Of a DNA stretch of 6,977 nucleotides, positions 1 to 6,155 are shown piece after piece. This DNA is from CAZZIZ01 sp964654535. Its GTDB lineage: Bacteria > Bacteroidota > Bacteroidia > Chitinophagales > UBA2359. The notes beneath the pieces are model-generated. The model ran no database searches. It saw nothing but the letters and a program-made list of their open reading frames with translations, and was not told the origin of the DNA. The DNA is taken from NCBI GenBank assembly GCA_964654535.1, contig CAZZIZ010000178.1:1-6977 (forward strand), given 5' to 3'. Position 1 is the stretch's first letter; the number at the start of each line of letters is the position of its first letter. A program made the translations under genes and the position numbers.

Positions 1-548
1 TATTCCTGCAAATCGTATTGCTGCGGATGCAAGACATCGCCAGGAAGTAATCGAAAAATATGTTTCAGCACTTGAAAGTTGTGTCCGTCAATGCTAAGTA
101 GTAAATGACCGCTCGGCTTTACGCTCTCCCAGAGTTTGTCCATAGACTGCTCCAAGTTACGGACGTGGTTGATTACGTTTAAGCAGCAAACCACATCGAA
201 GACTTTGCTTTTGTTCAATTCTTCCAAACCCAGGTTTTCAAAAGTGCAATAGGGGTATTGTGCTTTTTTGAAGTGGTCAATCTTTTCGCCGTACTGGTCG
301 AGTAGGGGATCAATGGCGGTTACATCCATTCCCTCCAAGGCAATAAAAATACCCGCAGGGCCACAACCCGTATCCAGTATTTTCTGAGCGGGCTCAATTT
401 TGAATTCAGGTGAGAGCGTAGCCAGTAAATCCAGCCAGTACTTACGTTTCCATTGCAAATAATCGCTTCGATCTTTGTTTTCCAAATAGCGTTCCCACCA
501 TTTTAATTCCAACTTTTGAGCAAGCTTCCAGCGTAAGGTTTTCTCCAC
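1..548 (-). CDS. Class I SAM-dependent methyltransferase, partial (C-terminus beyond left edge)
   Basis: The minus strand reads open from a GTG at 548 to the window edge, giving 182 complete codons and no stop. The translation is a Rossmann-fold class I methyltransferase. An aromatic N-terminal helix (W17, W18, Y21, W33, W38) precedes motif I, ILDTGCGPAG at residues 57-66, which binds S-adenosylmethionine. An acidic residue ends strand 2 (AIDP, D80) and should hold the ribose. FDVVCCLNVINHV (117-129) is the usual motif after that, and VKPSGHLLLSID (143-154) is the post-motif strand. This is the UbiG/Methyltransf_11-like layout, but the substrate cannot be told. An in-frame TAG lies nine codons upstream of the GTG, with no ATG between, so GTG is the best start. 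The next gene diverges from it 66 bp away. The family call is solid; the start is less so. Confidence 0.87.
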   Translation of the reverse strand, partial: MEKTLRWKLAQKLELKWWERYLENKDRSDYLQWKRKYWLDLLATLSPEFKIEPAQKILDTGCGPAGIFIALEGMDVTAIDPLLDQYGEKIDHFKKAQYPYCTFENLGLEELNKSKVFDVVCCLNVINHVRNLEQSMDKLWESVKPSGHLLLSIDGHNFQVLKHIFRLLPGDVLHPQQYDLQE

Positions 549-614
549 GCCCCGAATTAAACAATTATTTCGCTAAGCCTAGCATTACTCGTACATTAAA
601 GTAGAAATCACCCT

Positions 615-2360
615 ATGCTCGAGACCCTCGATTGGATTGTCGTCCTTACTTTTCTTGCCTTCATTTTCGTTGTAGGTGTATCCTTTACCAAGCGAGCGAG
701 CAAAGACTTGGAGTCTTTTTTCTTGGGTGGCCGCAATCTTCCGTGGTATATCGCTGGTTTATCTATGGTAGCTACCACTTTTGCCGCCGATACACCTTTG
801 GCTGTAACAGAGCTTGTAGCCCAAAATGGTATCTCAGGTAACTGGCTCTGGTGGAACGCCCTGGCTGGCGGTATGCTCACTACTTTTTTCTTCGCGCACC
901 TCTGGCGCCGTGCAGAAATTCTCACTGAAATCGAATTCATCGAAATACGCTACCACGGGCCAGTGGCTGCTTTCCTGAGGGGCTTTAGAGCCGTTTACCT
1001 CGGACTCATTATGAACGTCTTGGTAATCGGTTGGGTAAACGTGGCCTTGGTCAGTTTGATACAAGTGTTTTTTGAAGTACCACCCGAGACTGCGATTTAC
1101 TATGTCGCGGCAGTAATGTTTGGGGCTGCTCTCTTTGCTTCTGCTTCTGGACTAATGGGCGTGGCTATCACAGACGTTATACAATTTGTTGTCGCTATGA
1201 TTGGCTGTATAGTGCTGGCTTATTTCACTTTAAGTGCGGAAAAAGTAGGCGGCATCAGCGGATTGATGAATCAACTACCCGCAGAAACCTTCGAGTTCTT
1301 CCCAGCTATAGGAGGCGAATCAGATTCCGTCAATGGTAAAATATCAATTGGTCTCTCAAGCTTTATCGCCTTCTTTGGTTTCGTTTGGTGGACTTCTTGG
1401 TATCCAGGTGCGGAGCCGGGTGGGGGAGGCTACGTCGCGCAACGCATGATGAGCACGCGCAAAGAAACTGATTCAGTATTGGCGACCCTGCTTTTTTATG
1501 TCACCCATATCTGCATCCGTCCTTGGCCTTGGATTATTGTTGCACTATGCGCATTAGTGCTCTATCCAGAACTACCCGCCGCCGATCAAAAACTGGGTTA
1601 CGTAATGGCTATGCGCGATTACCTGCCAATTGGTTTTAAGGGTTTATTGTTTGTTGCCTTCTTGGCCGCTTACATCAGCACCATTTCCACGCAACTCAAT
1701 TGGGGCGCCAGCTATCTGGTCAACGATGTTTTCAAAAGATTTCTAAGTCCCGATGCTAGTAACAAATCTCTAGTGATGGTTTCGCGCGTGACCACATTGC
1801 TATTGATGCTTATCGGTTTGTACGTTTCGACCAAAATTGAGAACATCTCGCACATCTGGCAATTCATTATGGAGTGTGGTGCTGGCCTTGGTTTGGTTTT
1901 AATCTTACGCTGGTATTGGTGGCGCATCAATGCTTGGAGTGAGATTGTGGCTACCGTTACGCCCTTCCTGGTTTATGCGGTTTGCAAATGGCAAGGCATT
2001 GAATTCCCCAATAGTTTTTTCTGGACGGTGGGCATCACCACTATAGCTTGGTTAGTTGTAACCTACGCCACAAAACCCACCAATCACGAGCATCTCAAAA
2101 AATTCTACAACAAAATTCACCCAGATGGTTTTTGGGGGCAGTACAAAGCGCTGAGCAACGCCGGCCAGCAGCGATCGGACGTTAAGTATCTTTTTGCCTG
2201 CTGGATAAGCGCGGTTGTTATGACCTATTCGACTTTGTTCTTAATTGGCAAAGTCATTTTCAGGGACTGGCAAGCCGCAGGTATTTGGTTTGCAGTTGCT
2301 CTTGTGGCTTTAATAATACTCTCTACCAGCCTGCGTCGAACCAACTTGTTTCGACGATAG
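615..2360 (+). CDS. Sodium:solute symporter (SSS family, SLC5-like)
   Basis: A 581-residue polytopic inner membrane protein with about 13 predicted hydrophobic segments, expected to couple Na+ entry to solute uptake. SSS hallmarks are visible. FFLGGRNLPWYIAGLSM (35-51) leads into the broken first core helix, ATTFAADTPL (53-62). The helix around AAYISTISTQLNWGASYLVND (starting at 351) carries hydroxyl residues S355/T356 and S358/T359, where PutP and vSGLT place the Na2-site ligands. A hydrophilic stretch (about 485-523) separates the core from a last hairpin of helices (524-570), and the tail is basic (RRTNLFRR). The AADTPL and GNWLWWN signature fits a Bacteroidota subgroup whose substrates are mostly unassigned, so no substrate is named. 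The ATG at 615 gives a normal short N-terminus before helix one. The neighbours do not indicate a pathway. Confidence 0.93.
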   Translation: MLETLDWIVVLTFLAFIFVVGVSFTKRASKDLESFFLGGRNLPWYIAGLSMVATTFAADTPLAVTELVAQNGISGNWLWWNALAGGMLTTFFFAHLWRRAEILTEIEFIEIRYHGPVAAFLRGFRAVYLGLIMNVLVIGWVNVALVSLIQVFFEVPPETAIYYVAAVMFGAALFASASGLMGVAITDVIQFVVAMIGCIVLAYFTLSAEKVGGISGLMNQLPAETFEFFPAIGGESDSVNGKISIGLSSFIAFFGFVWWTSWYPGAEPGGGGYVAQRMMSTRKETDSVLATLLFYVTHICIRPWPWIIVALCALVLYPELPAADQKLGYVMAMRDYLPIGFKGLLFVAFLAAYISTISTQLNWGASYLVNDVFKRFLSPDASNKSLVMVSRVTTLLLMLIGLYVSTKIENISHIWQFIMECGAGLGLVLILRWYWWRINAWSEIVATVTPFLVYAVCKWQGIEFPNSFFWTVGITTIAWLVVTYATKPTNHEHLKKFYNKIHPDGFWGQYKALSNAGQQRSDVKYLFACWISAVVMTYSTLFLIGKVIFRDWQAAGIWFAVALVALIILSTSLRRTNLFRR

Positions 2361-2364
2361 AGAG
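2319..2364. terminator. Nested inverted repeat at convergent gene ends (possible bidirectional terminator)
   Basis: The outer arms CTCTCTA (2319-2325) and TAGAGAG (2358-2364) are perfect complements, as are the inner arms CGTCGAA (2334-2340) and TTCGACG (2350-2356), with a 9-nt loop. The left side has an 8-nt internal bulge and the right side 1 nt. The structure covers the last symporter codons and its TAG stop, 5 bases before the stop codon of the opposing gene. No clear U-run follows on either strand, so intrinsic termination is not shown. It may instead protect 3' ends or be chance. Confidence 0.35.
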
Positions 2365-2368
2365 GACC

Positions 2369-3037
2369 TTATTCTGTTGAATCCAAAACATTAGAGCTAA
2401 CTAGCTTCCCTTTCTTATTGTAGTTCTCTACTTTGACAAGTTGAAAGTCTTCGCTCCACCATTCAATTGATTTTTGGCGGATAGTTACAATCATATCATA
2501 TTCTATATCAAAGGAAACTTTGTAGCATTCAAAAGTCCCTGCAGGTGTAGTAACCGATTCTTTTGCAACAACTTGTCTATTTGTAATTCTCGTTCCCATT
2601 GCCAGTCCCGAATCGCCAAGTATTGCTTCTACCGTAATTTCTTCTAGTTCATCACCGACCTTAATGTCTTTTGGGTAGGCTATATAACCAGAGTTGTCTC
2701 CAAACTCTAAACCAAAAGTCGCTCCCATTGCGCCGAGTAATTCAGAAGCATCGAAATACAAGTTGTTGCCGTCGCAACGAACGCTATGATTCATTGCTAA
2801 GAGTTCTTTACCCTTTTTATCCATCACTGAAATGTCGATGTAACCAGTAGAGCCATCGCTGCCTTTTTCCACCTTGCTTACCGCATAACGAGTACTTGTA
2901 TCGTGCTTGCCCTTTTTATCAAAGTTCTTCATCGTGTAAGTGCGTCCTTCTTGCAGGTATAAAATCTCGGGACAGTCTTGTGCCAGTGCTGAATTGAAGC
3001 AAAAAGCGACGAGGAAAATGCTGATGAAGTGTTTCAT
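2369..3037 (-). CDS. Secreted TapB/DUF3108-like protein of unknown function
   Basis: A 222-residue protein with a clear Sec signal peptide: MKH, a hydrophobic core, then ALA at 17-19 before Q20, so cleavage after residue 19 is likely. The mature part (about 203 residues) looks all-beta. It opens with an LQEGRTYTMKNFDKKGK segment (28-44) and closes with TPAGTFECYKV (164-174) and an EWWSEDFQLVKVENYNKKGK block (192-211). I recognise this pattern from Bacteroidota proteins labelled TapB family or DUF3108-like. They are small secreted or periplasmic proteins without a firm biochemical role, and that match is from memory. The mature chain has three cysteines (22, 88, 171), an odd number. There is no lipobox and no type IX sorting domain, so a soluble periplasmic location is most likely. 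The leader before the ATG is A-rich, as is common in this phylum. It converges on the symporter with an 8-bp gap. Confidence 0.83.
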   Translation of the reverse strand: MKHFISIFLVAFCFNSALAQDCPEILYLQEGRTYTMKNFDKKGKHDTSTRYAVSKVEKGSDGSTGYIDISVMDKKGKELLAMNHSVRCDGNNLYFDASELLGAMGATFGLEFGDNSGYIAYPKDIKVGDELEEITVEAILGDSGLAMGTRITNRQVVAKESVTTPAGTFECYKVSFDIEYDMIVTIRQKSIEWWSEDFQLVKVENYNKKGKLVSSNVLDSTE

Positions 3038-3088
3038 ATTTTCAATTTTTTAGTAAAGTAAGTTTTTTCTGGAAACTTGTCTCTTGGG

Positions 3089-3096
3089 CGAAAGTA
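3089..3096 (-). promoter_or_regulatory. Candidate Bacteroidota -7 element for the TapB-like gene
   Basis: On the minus strand TACTTTCG matches TAnnTTTG at all but one fixed position and lies 51 bases before the ATG at 3037, a sensible leader length. The -33 region has only a poor TTC(T) about 20 bases upstream. One such match in AT-rich DNA is weak evidence. Confidence 0.3.
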
Positions 3097-3121
3097 TTTA
3101 TGACGAAAATTGATCTAGAAT

Positions 3122-3156
3122 AGAAATCTTTGGATTTCTCTTGAAAGCGCTTGAAA
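3122..3156. promoter_or_regulatory. Dyads and a phased direct repeat between divergent genes
   Basis: Three small symmetric elements sit side by side in the divergent intergenic region. AGAAATC (3122-3128) and GATTTCT (3133-3139) form a perfect 7-bp inverted repeat with a 4-base spacer. CTTGAAA occurs at 3140-3146 and again at 3150-3156, a 10-base period that places both copies on the same helix face. An 8-base palindrome, AAGCGCTT, spans 3145-3152 across the two copies. The position could suit a regulator acting on both genes. No regulator is encoded nearby and the site matches no operator I know. Confidence 0.3.
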
Positions 3157-3163
3157 ACCTTTC

Positions 3164-3194
3164 TTGATTAACCCATTCGATTACAATACCTTGC
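3164..3194 (+). promoter_or_regulatory. Candidate promoter directly abutting the Wzi/RemB-like start
   Basis: TTG at 3164-3166 and TACCTTGC at 3187-3194 are separated by 20 bases, close to the Bacteroidota -33/-7 spacing. The -7 box lacks one T of TAnnTTTG. It ends only four bases before the ATG at 3199, so a transcript started from it would be leaderless or nearly so. This is a low-confidence pattern match. Confidence 0.25.
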
Positions 3195-3198
3195 ATTA

Positions 3199-4872
3199 AT
3201 GCATCGAGCCCTCATATTACTGATTGCCCTAGTCACCAGCAACCTTACAGCCCAAAATACCTTCTTCCCTTTGGGCAACGACTCCTATCAATATCTCGAG
3301 CGCCTACAAGTAAAGTATGGGAAGCATTTGCCTAATCATTTTACCACCGTAAAACCCTACAGCAGTAAACTTGCGACGGAGATTATAGAGTATACAGAGT
3401 TCGAGGATACCAACGACATGCGGCTCCGCGCAAAAGATCGCCTCAATCATCAGTACATTATGAAAGAGGCCAGTGAGTGGAACGAGCGCGGGGAGATACT
3501 TTCTAAAAAGCCAGTCCTCAAGCATTTTTATAAGTACAAAACCAGTTTCCTTTATGAAAAAGGAGAAAACTATGCTATCAAAATCGATCCTGTCCTCAAT
3601 TTACAAGTAGGCTTTGATCAGGACATTTATAGATTCATCAATAGTCGAGGCATAGTGCTGCGCGGATGGCTCGGTAAGAAGGTTGGTTTCTATACCCAGT
3701 TCAGCGACAACCAAGCCAGGTTTGCGCAGTACGTCAATGACTATGTATTTGATAATAATGCCATCCCCGGAGAAGGGCGTTTCTTTTTGTTCGAACAAGG
3801 AACTGGACAAAGAGATTCTAGTTGGGATTACCTAATGGCCGCGGGATATCTGACCTTCAGTCCCATTGACGAAATACAAATCACCTTCGGAACCGACGAG
3901 CATTTTATTGGTGACGGTATGCGCTCGCTTATACTTTCGGATTTTAGCAACCGCTATCCCTTTATAAAACTCGAAACCAAGTTTGGTAGGTTTCAGTATG
4001 TGAACATTTTTGCCGAATTAACCCAGCGTTTTGATACCCTGGGCGATCAAGTCTTTCAGAAAAAAATGATGGCCCTCCATCATCTTAACTTTCAAGTAAG
4101 CAATTGGTTGAGTATCGGTTTATTCGAAAGTGTTATCATTGATTCTTCGGATAGGGGTTTGCGTTTAGAATACTTCAATCCAGTCATTTTGTATCGCTGG
4201 GTAGAACATAACACCGGAAGCCCAGACAATGTCATCTTAGGTTTCGACTGGCGCGCCAAGCTCCATACATCAGGACTTTTATACGGACAGATTGTATTAG
4301 ACGAGTTCAACTTCGGCTCCTTCCTCGACAATGATGGAAGCTCTTCCTTGAAGTATGCTTATCAAGTAGGACTAAAGTGGATCGATATTGCAGATGTAGC
4401 CAACCTCGATTTGAATCTCGAGTACAATCGAGTGCGTCCTTTTACCTATTCCCACAGCAATGAGACCAATGCATATACGCACTTCAATGCGCCGCTCGCG
4501 CATCCGCTAGAAAGTAATTTCTCAGAAGTGCTATTCGAAATTCGTTACAAGCCAATACATAAACTGCAGTTACGCCTCACCGGAATGTTTGCCAATAAAG
4601 GTTTCGATATTGGAGATGTAAACTACGGTGGAGACATATTTGCCGATCTAGAAAACAGTGTCGGTGACACTGGTAATGAAGTAGGTCAAGGAGACAACAC
4701 AGATATCGTACTCTTCGATGCGGAAGCATCTTATATGCTCAGACATAATCTCAGTATCGATTTAGGATTAACTAGACGAAACTTCAGCCCGGAAATTGCC
4801 GAAGAGCAATCATCTACCTATCCATATATTGGCTTGAGATTAAACGCGCCAAGGAAGAAATTTATCTTCTAG
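3199..4872 (+). CDS. Outer membrane beta-barrel protein, Wzi/RemB-like
   Basis: A 557-residue protein with a signal peptide (MHRALILLIALVTSNLTAQ, cut near residue 19). A short soluble region follows, including NDSYQYLERLQVKYGK (27-42), a segment I associate with Bacteroidota Wzi-like proteins. From about residue 110 to the end, alternating hydrophobic/polar strands with many aromatics indicate a beta-barrel, and the chain ends in F. Landmarks are RGIVLRGWLGKKVGFYTQFSDNQ (from 150) and FGTDEHFIGDGMRSLILSDFSNRYP (from 230), the latter placed like the conserved block of capsule-assembly Wzi. Flavobacterial RemB, annotated as a gliding motility protein, has a similar length and layout. Wzi anchors capsule at the cell surface, so a role in surface polysaccharide or motility is inferred. 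No wza, wzc or gld genes are in the window. An in-frame TAA ten codons upstream of the ATG with no ATG between them fixes the start. Confidence 0.75.
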   Translation: MHRALILLIALVTSNLTAQNTFFPLGNDSYQYLERLQVKYGKHLPNHFTTVKPYSSKLATEIIEYTEFEDTNDMRLRAKDRLNHQYIMKEASEWNERGEILSKKPVLKHFYKYKTSFLYEKGENYAIKIDPVLNLQVGFDQDIYRFINSRGIVLRGWLGKKVGFYTQFSDNQARFAQYVNDYVFDNNAIPGEGRFFLFEQGTGQRDSSWDYLMAAGYLTFSPIDEIQITFGTDEHFIGDGMRSLILSDFSNRYPFIKLETKFGRFQYVNIFAELTQRFDTLGDQVFQKKMMALHHLNFQVSNWLSIGLFESVIIDSSDRGLRLEYFNPVILYRWVEHNTGSPDNVILGFDWRAKLHTSGLLYGQIVLDEFNFGSFLDNDGSSSLKYAYQVGLKWIDIADVANLDLNLEYNRVRPFTYSHSNETNAYTHFNAPLAHPLESNFSEVLFEIRYKPIHKLQLRLTGMFANKGFDIGDVNYGGDIFADLENSVGDTGNEVGQGDNTDIVLFDAEASYMLRHNLSIDLGLTRRNFSPEIAEEQSSTYPYIGLRLNAPRKKFIF

Positions 4873-4877
4873 ACCAA

Positions 4878-4919
4878 CTCACATTATTCGTCGGTAATTA
4901 ACCCCTATTATGGTGTGAG
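4878..4919 (+). terminator. Stem-loop after the Wzi/RemB-like gene, next to the gap
   Basis: CTCACATTAT (4878-4887) pairs with ATGGTGTGAG (4910-4919) over 10 bp, including two G-U pairs, around a 22-base loop. It begins 6 bases after the TAG stop, where a terminator would be expected. Any U-run is hidden because the gap begins one base later, and the long loop weakens the case. Confidence 0.3.
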
Positions 4920-4920
4920 C

Positions 4921-5020
4921 NNNNNNNNNNNNNNNNNNNNNNNNNNNNNNNNNNNNNNNNNNNNNNNNNNNNNNNNNNNNNNNNNNNNNNNNNNNNNNNN
5001 NNNNNNNNNNNNNNNNNNNN
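4921..5020. other. Assembly gap of 100 N
   Basis: Exactly 100 undetermined bases, the conventional filler for a scaffold join of unknown length. The true distance between the flanking genes is therefore unknown, and whole genes or a repeat could be missing. Adjacent symmetric sequence (the stem-loop on the left, and TCGCGA at 5025-5030 on the right) would be consistent with a repeat that broke the assembly. Confidence 0.97.
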
Positions 5021-5122
5021 AGCTTCGCGAGCAAAGAAACCATTCCACTCATTTTTATGACAAACGTAAGCTCCATAAAAGATAAGCTCCTTACATTCAT
5101 AAAAAAAATCCCTTGCGATTAA
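5021..5122 (+). other. Open frame leaving the gap: gene tail or 21-codon leader ORF
   Basis: The frame starting at 5021 is open for 33 codons until TAA at 5120-5122. It could be the C-terminal end of a gene lost in the gap. It could also start at ATG 5057 as a 21-residue peptide (MTNVSSIKDKLLTFIKKIPCD). It overlaps the first bases of the metallophosphatase gene by 10 nt in another frame, an arrangement compatible with translational coupling. It is too short to tell from chance and I recognise no family. Confidence 0.2.
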
Positions 5123-6132
5123 TCTATCTCATACTCTTCTTGTTTCTCCTAACCGCTTGTCCACCAAAAGATACGCTAACCCAAGCCATTCCCGATGAAC
5201 AGAACGAGAAAGAAATTTGCATAGCCTTTGGCTCCTGCAACAAACATGACGAGCCACAACCGTTATGGTCAGCCATTGCAAATGAAAACCCAGCACTCTG
5301 GATTTGGTTAGGCGATATCGTTTACGGAGACACCGAAAATATGTCCCTGCTAAAAAAGAAATATCAAAAACAAAAAGAACAAACCGATTACGCTGCCTTT
5401 ATAAAAGAAGTACCTCAGATCATCGGAGTATGGGACGATCACGACTATGGCGAGAACGATGGTGATAAAAGCTACCCCCAGAAAGCAGCCAGTCGCGACC
5501 TCGCGCTAGAATTTCTCGACGTACCTAAAAGCGCAGAGGTTTGGAAAAGAGAAGGGCTTTACCAATCACACTTAATCCAGCACCAAGATCTCAGTATTAG
5601 AATCATTCTCCTTGATGGACGTTACTTCCGCGATAAAATAAAACGTAAGAAAGGCGTCTACGAGAAAAAAGATGATGCAGAACTTTTGGGTGAGGAGCAA
5701 TGGAAGTGGCTGGAAAAAGAACTAGCCAAAGAAGAAGACCTACTCATAATTGGCAGTGGCATTCAAGTCATACCCGAAGAACATCGCTTCGAAAAGTGGG
5801 CGAACTTTCCAAGTGAGCGCAAGAGATTATTCAATCTCTTAAAAGATGAAAACGCAAAGCAAATTGTATTAATCAGCGGCGATCGACATATCGGAGAAAT
5901 CTCAAGGGTACGGGCCGGCAAACAAACGATTTACGAAGTCACCTCCAGCGGCCTAACCCACAGCTATGAAGAGGTGGGTAAAGAAGAAAATCGTCATCGC
6001 ATCAGCAAGCTCACAGGAGAGTTAAACTATGGACTCATTACCATCAACGAGCAAAGAGAAATCTTACTTAGTCTAGTAACCAAAGACCGACGGAGAATCG
6101 ATCAAATCAAAATTTCAAAAAGTCTAAAGTAG
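5113..6132 (+). CDS. PhoD-like metallophosphatase lipoprotein (alkaline phosphatase D family)
   Basis: A 339-residue phosphoesterase expected to act on phosphate esters outside the cytoplasm using bound metal. From the TTG start, MRLIYLILFLFLLTAC is a lipoprotein signal with lipobox LTAC and lipidated Cys16. PhoD-like motifs follow in order: FGSCN (39-43), WLGDIVYGD (65-73), VWDDHDYGEND (106-116), LLDGRYFRD (166-174), GSGIQV (214-219) and SGDRHIGE (255-262). The Asp and His residues in GD, DDHD and GDRH are the expected metal ligands. The long N-terminal domain of Bacillus-type PhoD is absent, so this is the compact form. No ATG is available in frame after the TAA at 5083-5085. The choices are TTG (5113) or a rare ATT (5095), which would add a Lys-rich n-region. 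The substrate is unknown and the gap lies 92 bases upstream. Confidence 0.9.
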   Translation: MRLIYLILFLFLLTACPPKDTLTQAIPDEQNEKEICIAFGSCNKHDEPQPLWSAIANENPALWIWLGDIVYGDTENMSLLKKKYQKQKEQTDYAAFIKEVPQIIGVWDDHDYGENDGDKSYPQKAASRDLALEFLDVPKSAEVWKREGLYQSHLIQHQDLSIRIILLDGRYFRDKIKRKKGVYEKKDDAELLGEEQWKWLEKELAKEEDLLIIGSGIQVIPEEHRFEKWANFPSERKRLFNLLKDENAKQIVLISGDRHIGEISRVRAGKQTIYEVTSSGLTHSYEEVGKEENRHRISKLTGELNYGLITINEQREILLSLVTKDRRRIDQIKISKSLK

Positions 6133-6155
6133 TCCTGCGAAGATTACTTCTTTTT
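6127..6155. terminator. Small hairpin with U-run between convergent genes
   Basis: AAGTAGTC (6127-6134) pairs with GATTACTT (6142-6149), 8 bp with one G-U pair, around a 7-base loop. It is followed on the plus strand by C and five T (6151-6155). On the minus strand the sequence after the hairpin is also T-rich, so it could serve both genes. The TAG of the metallophosphatase lies in the left arm, and the crotonase stop codon lies in the right arm. The stem is AT-rich and only moderately stable. Confidence 0.45.

Noticed and set aside
549..614. Promoters for the divergent methyltransferase and symporter genes
   Set aside because: The 66 bp must hold any divergent promoters, but I found no good TAnnTTTG match on either strand, so no site is called.
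608..940. Antisense 110-residue open frame over the symporter start
   Set aside because: It lies wholly opposite a well-supported SSS gene, has basic low-complexity content and matches no family. It is a reading-frame shadow.
4879..5100. Minus-strand open frame running through the gap
   Set aside because: It exists only because the 100 N carry no stop codons. The real sequence there is unknown.
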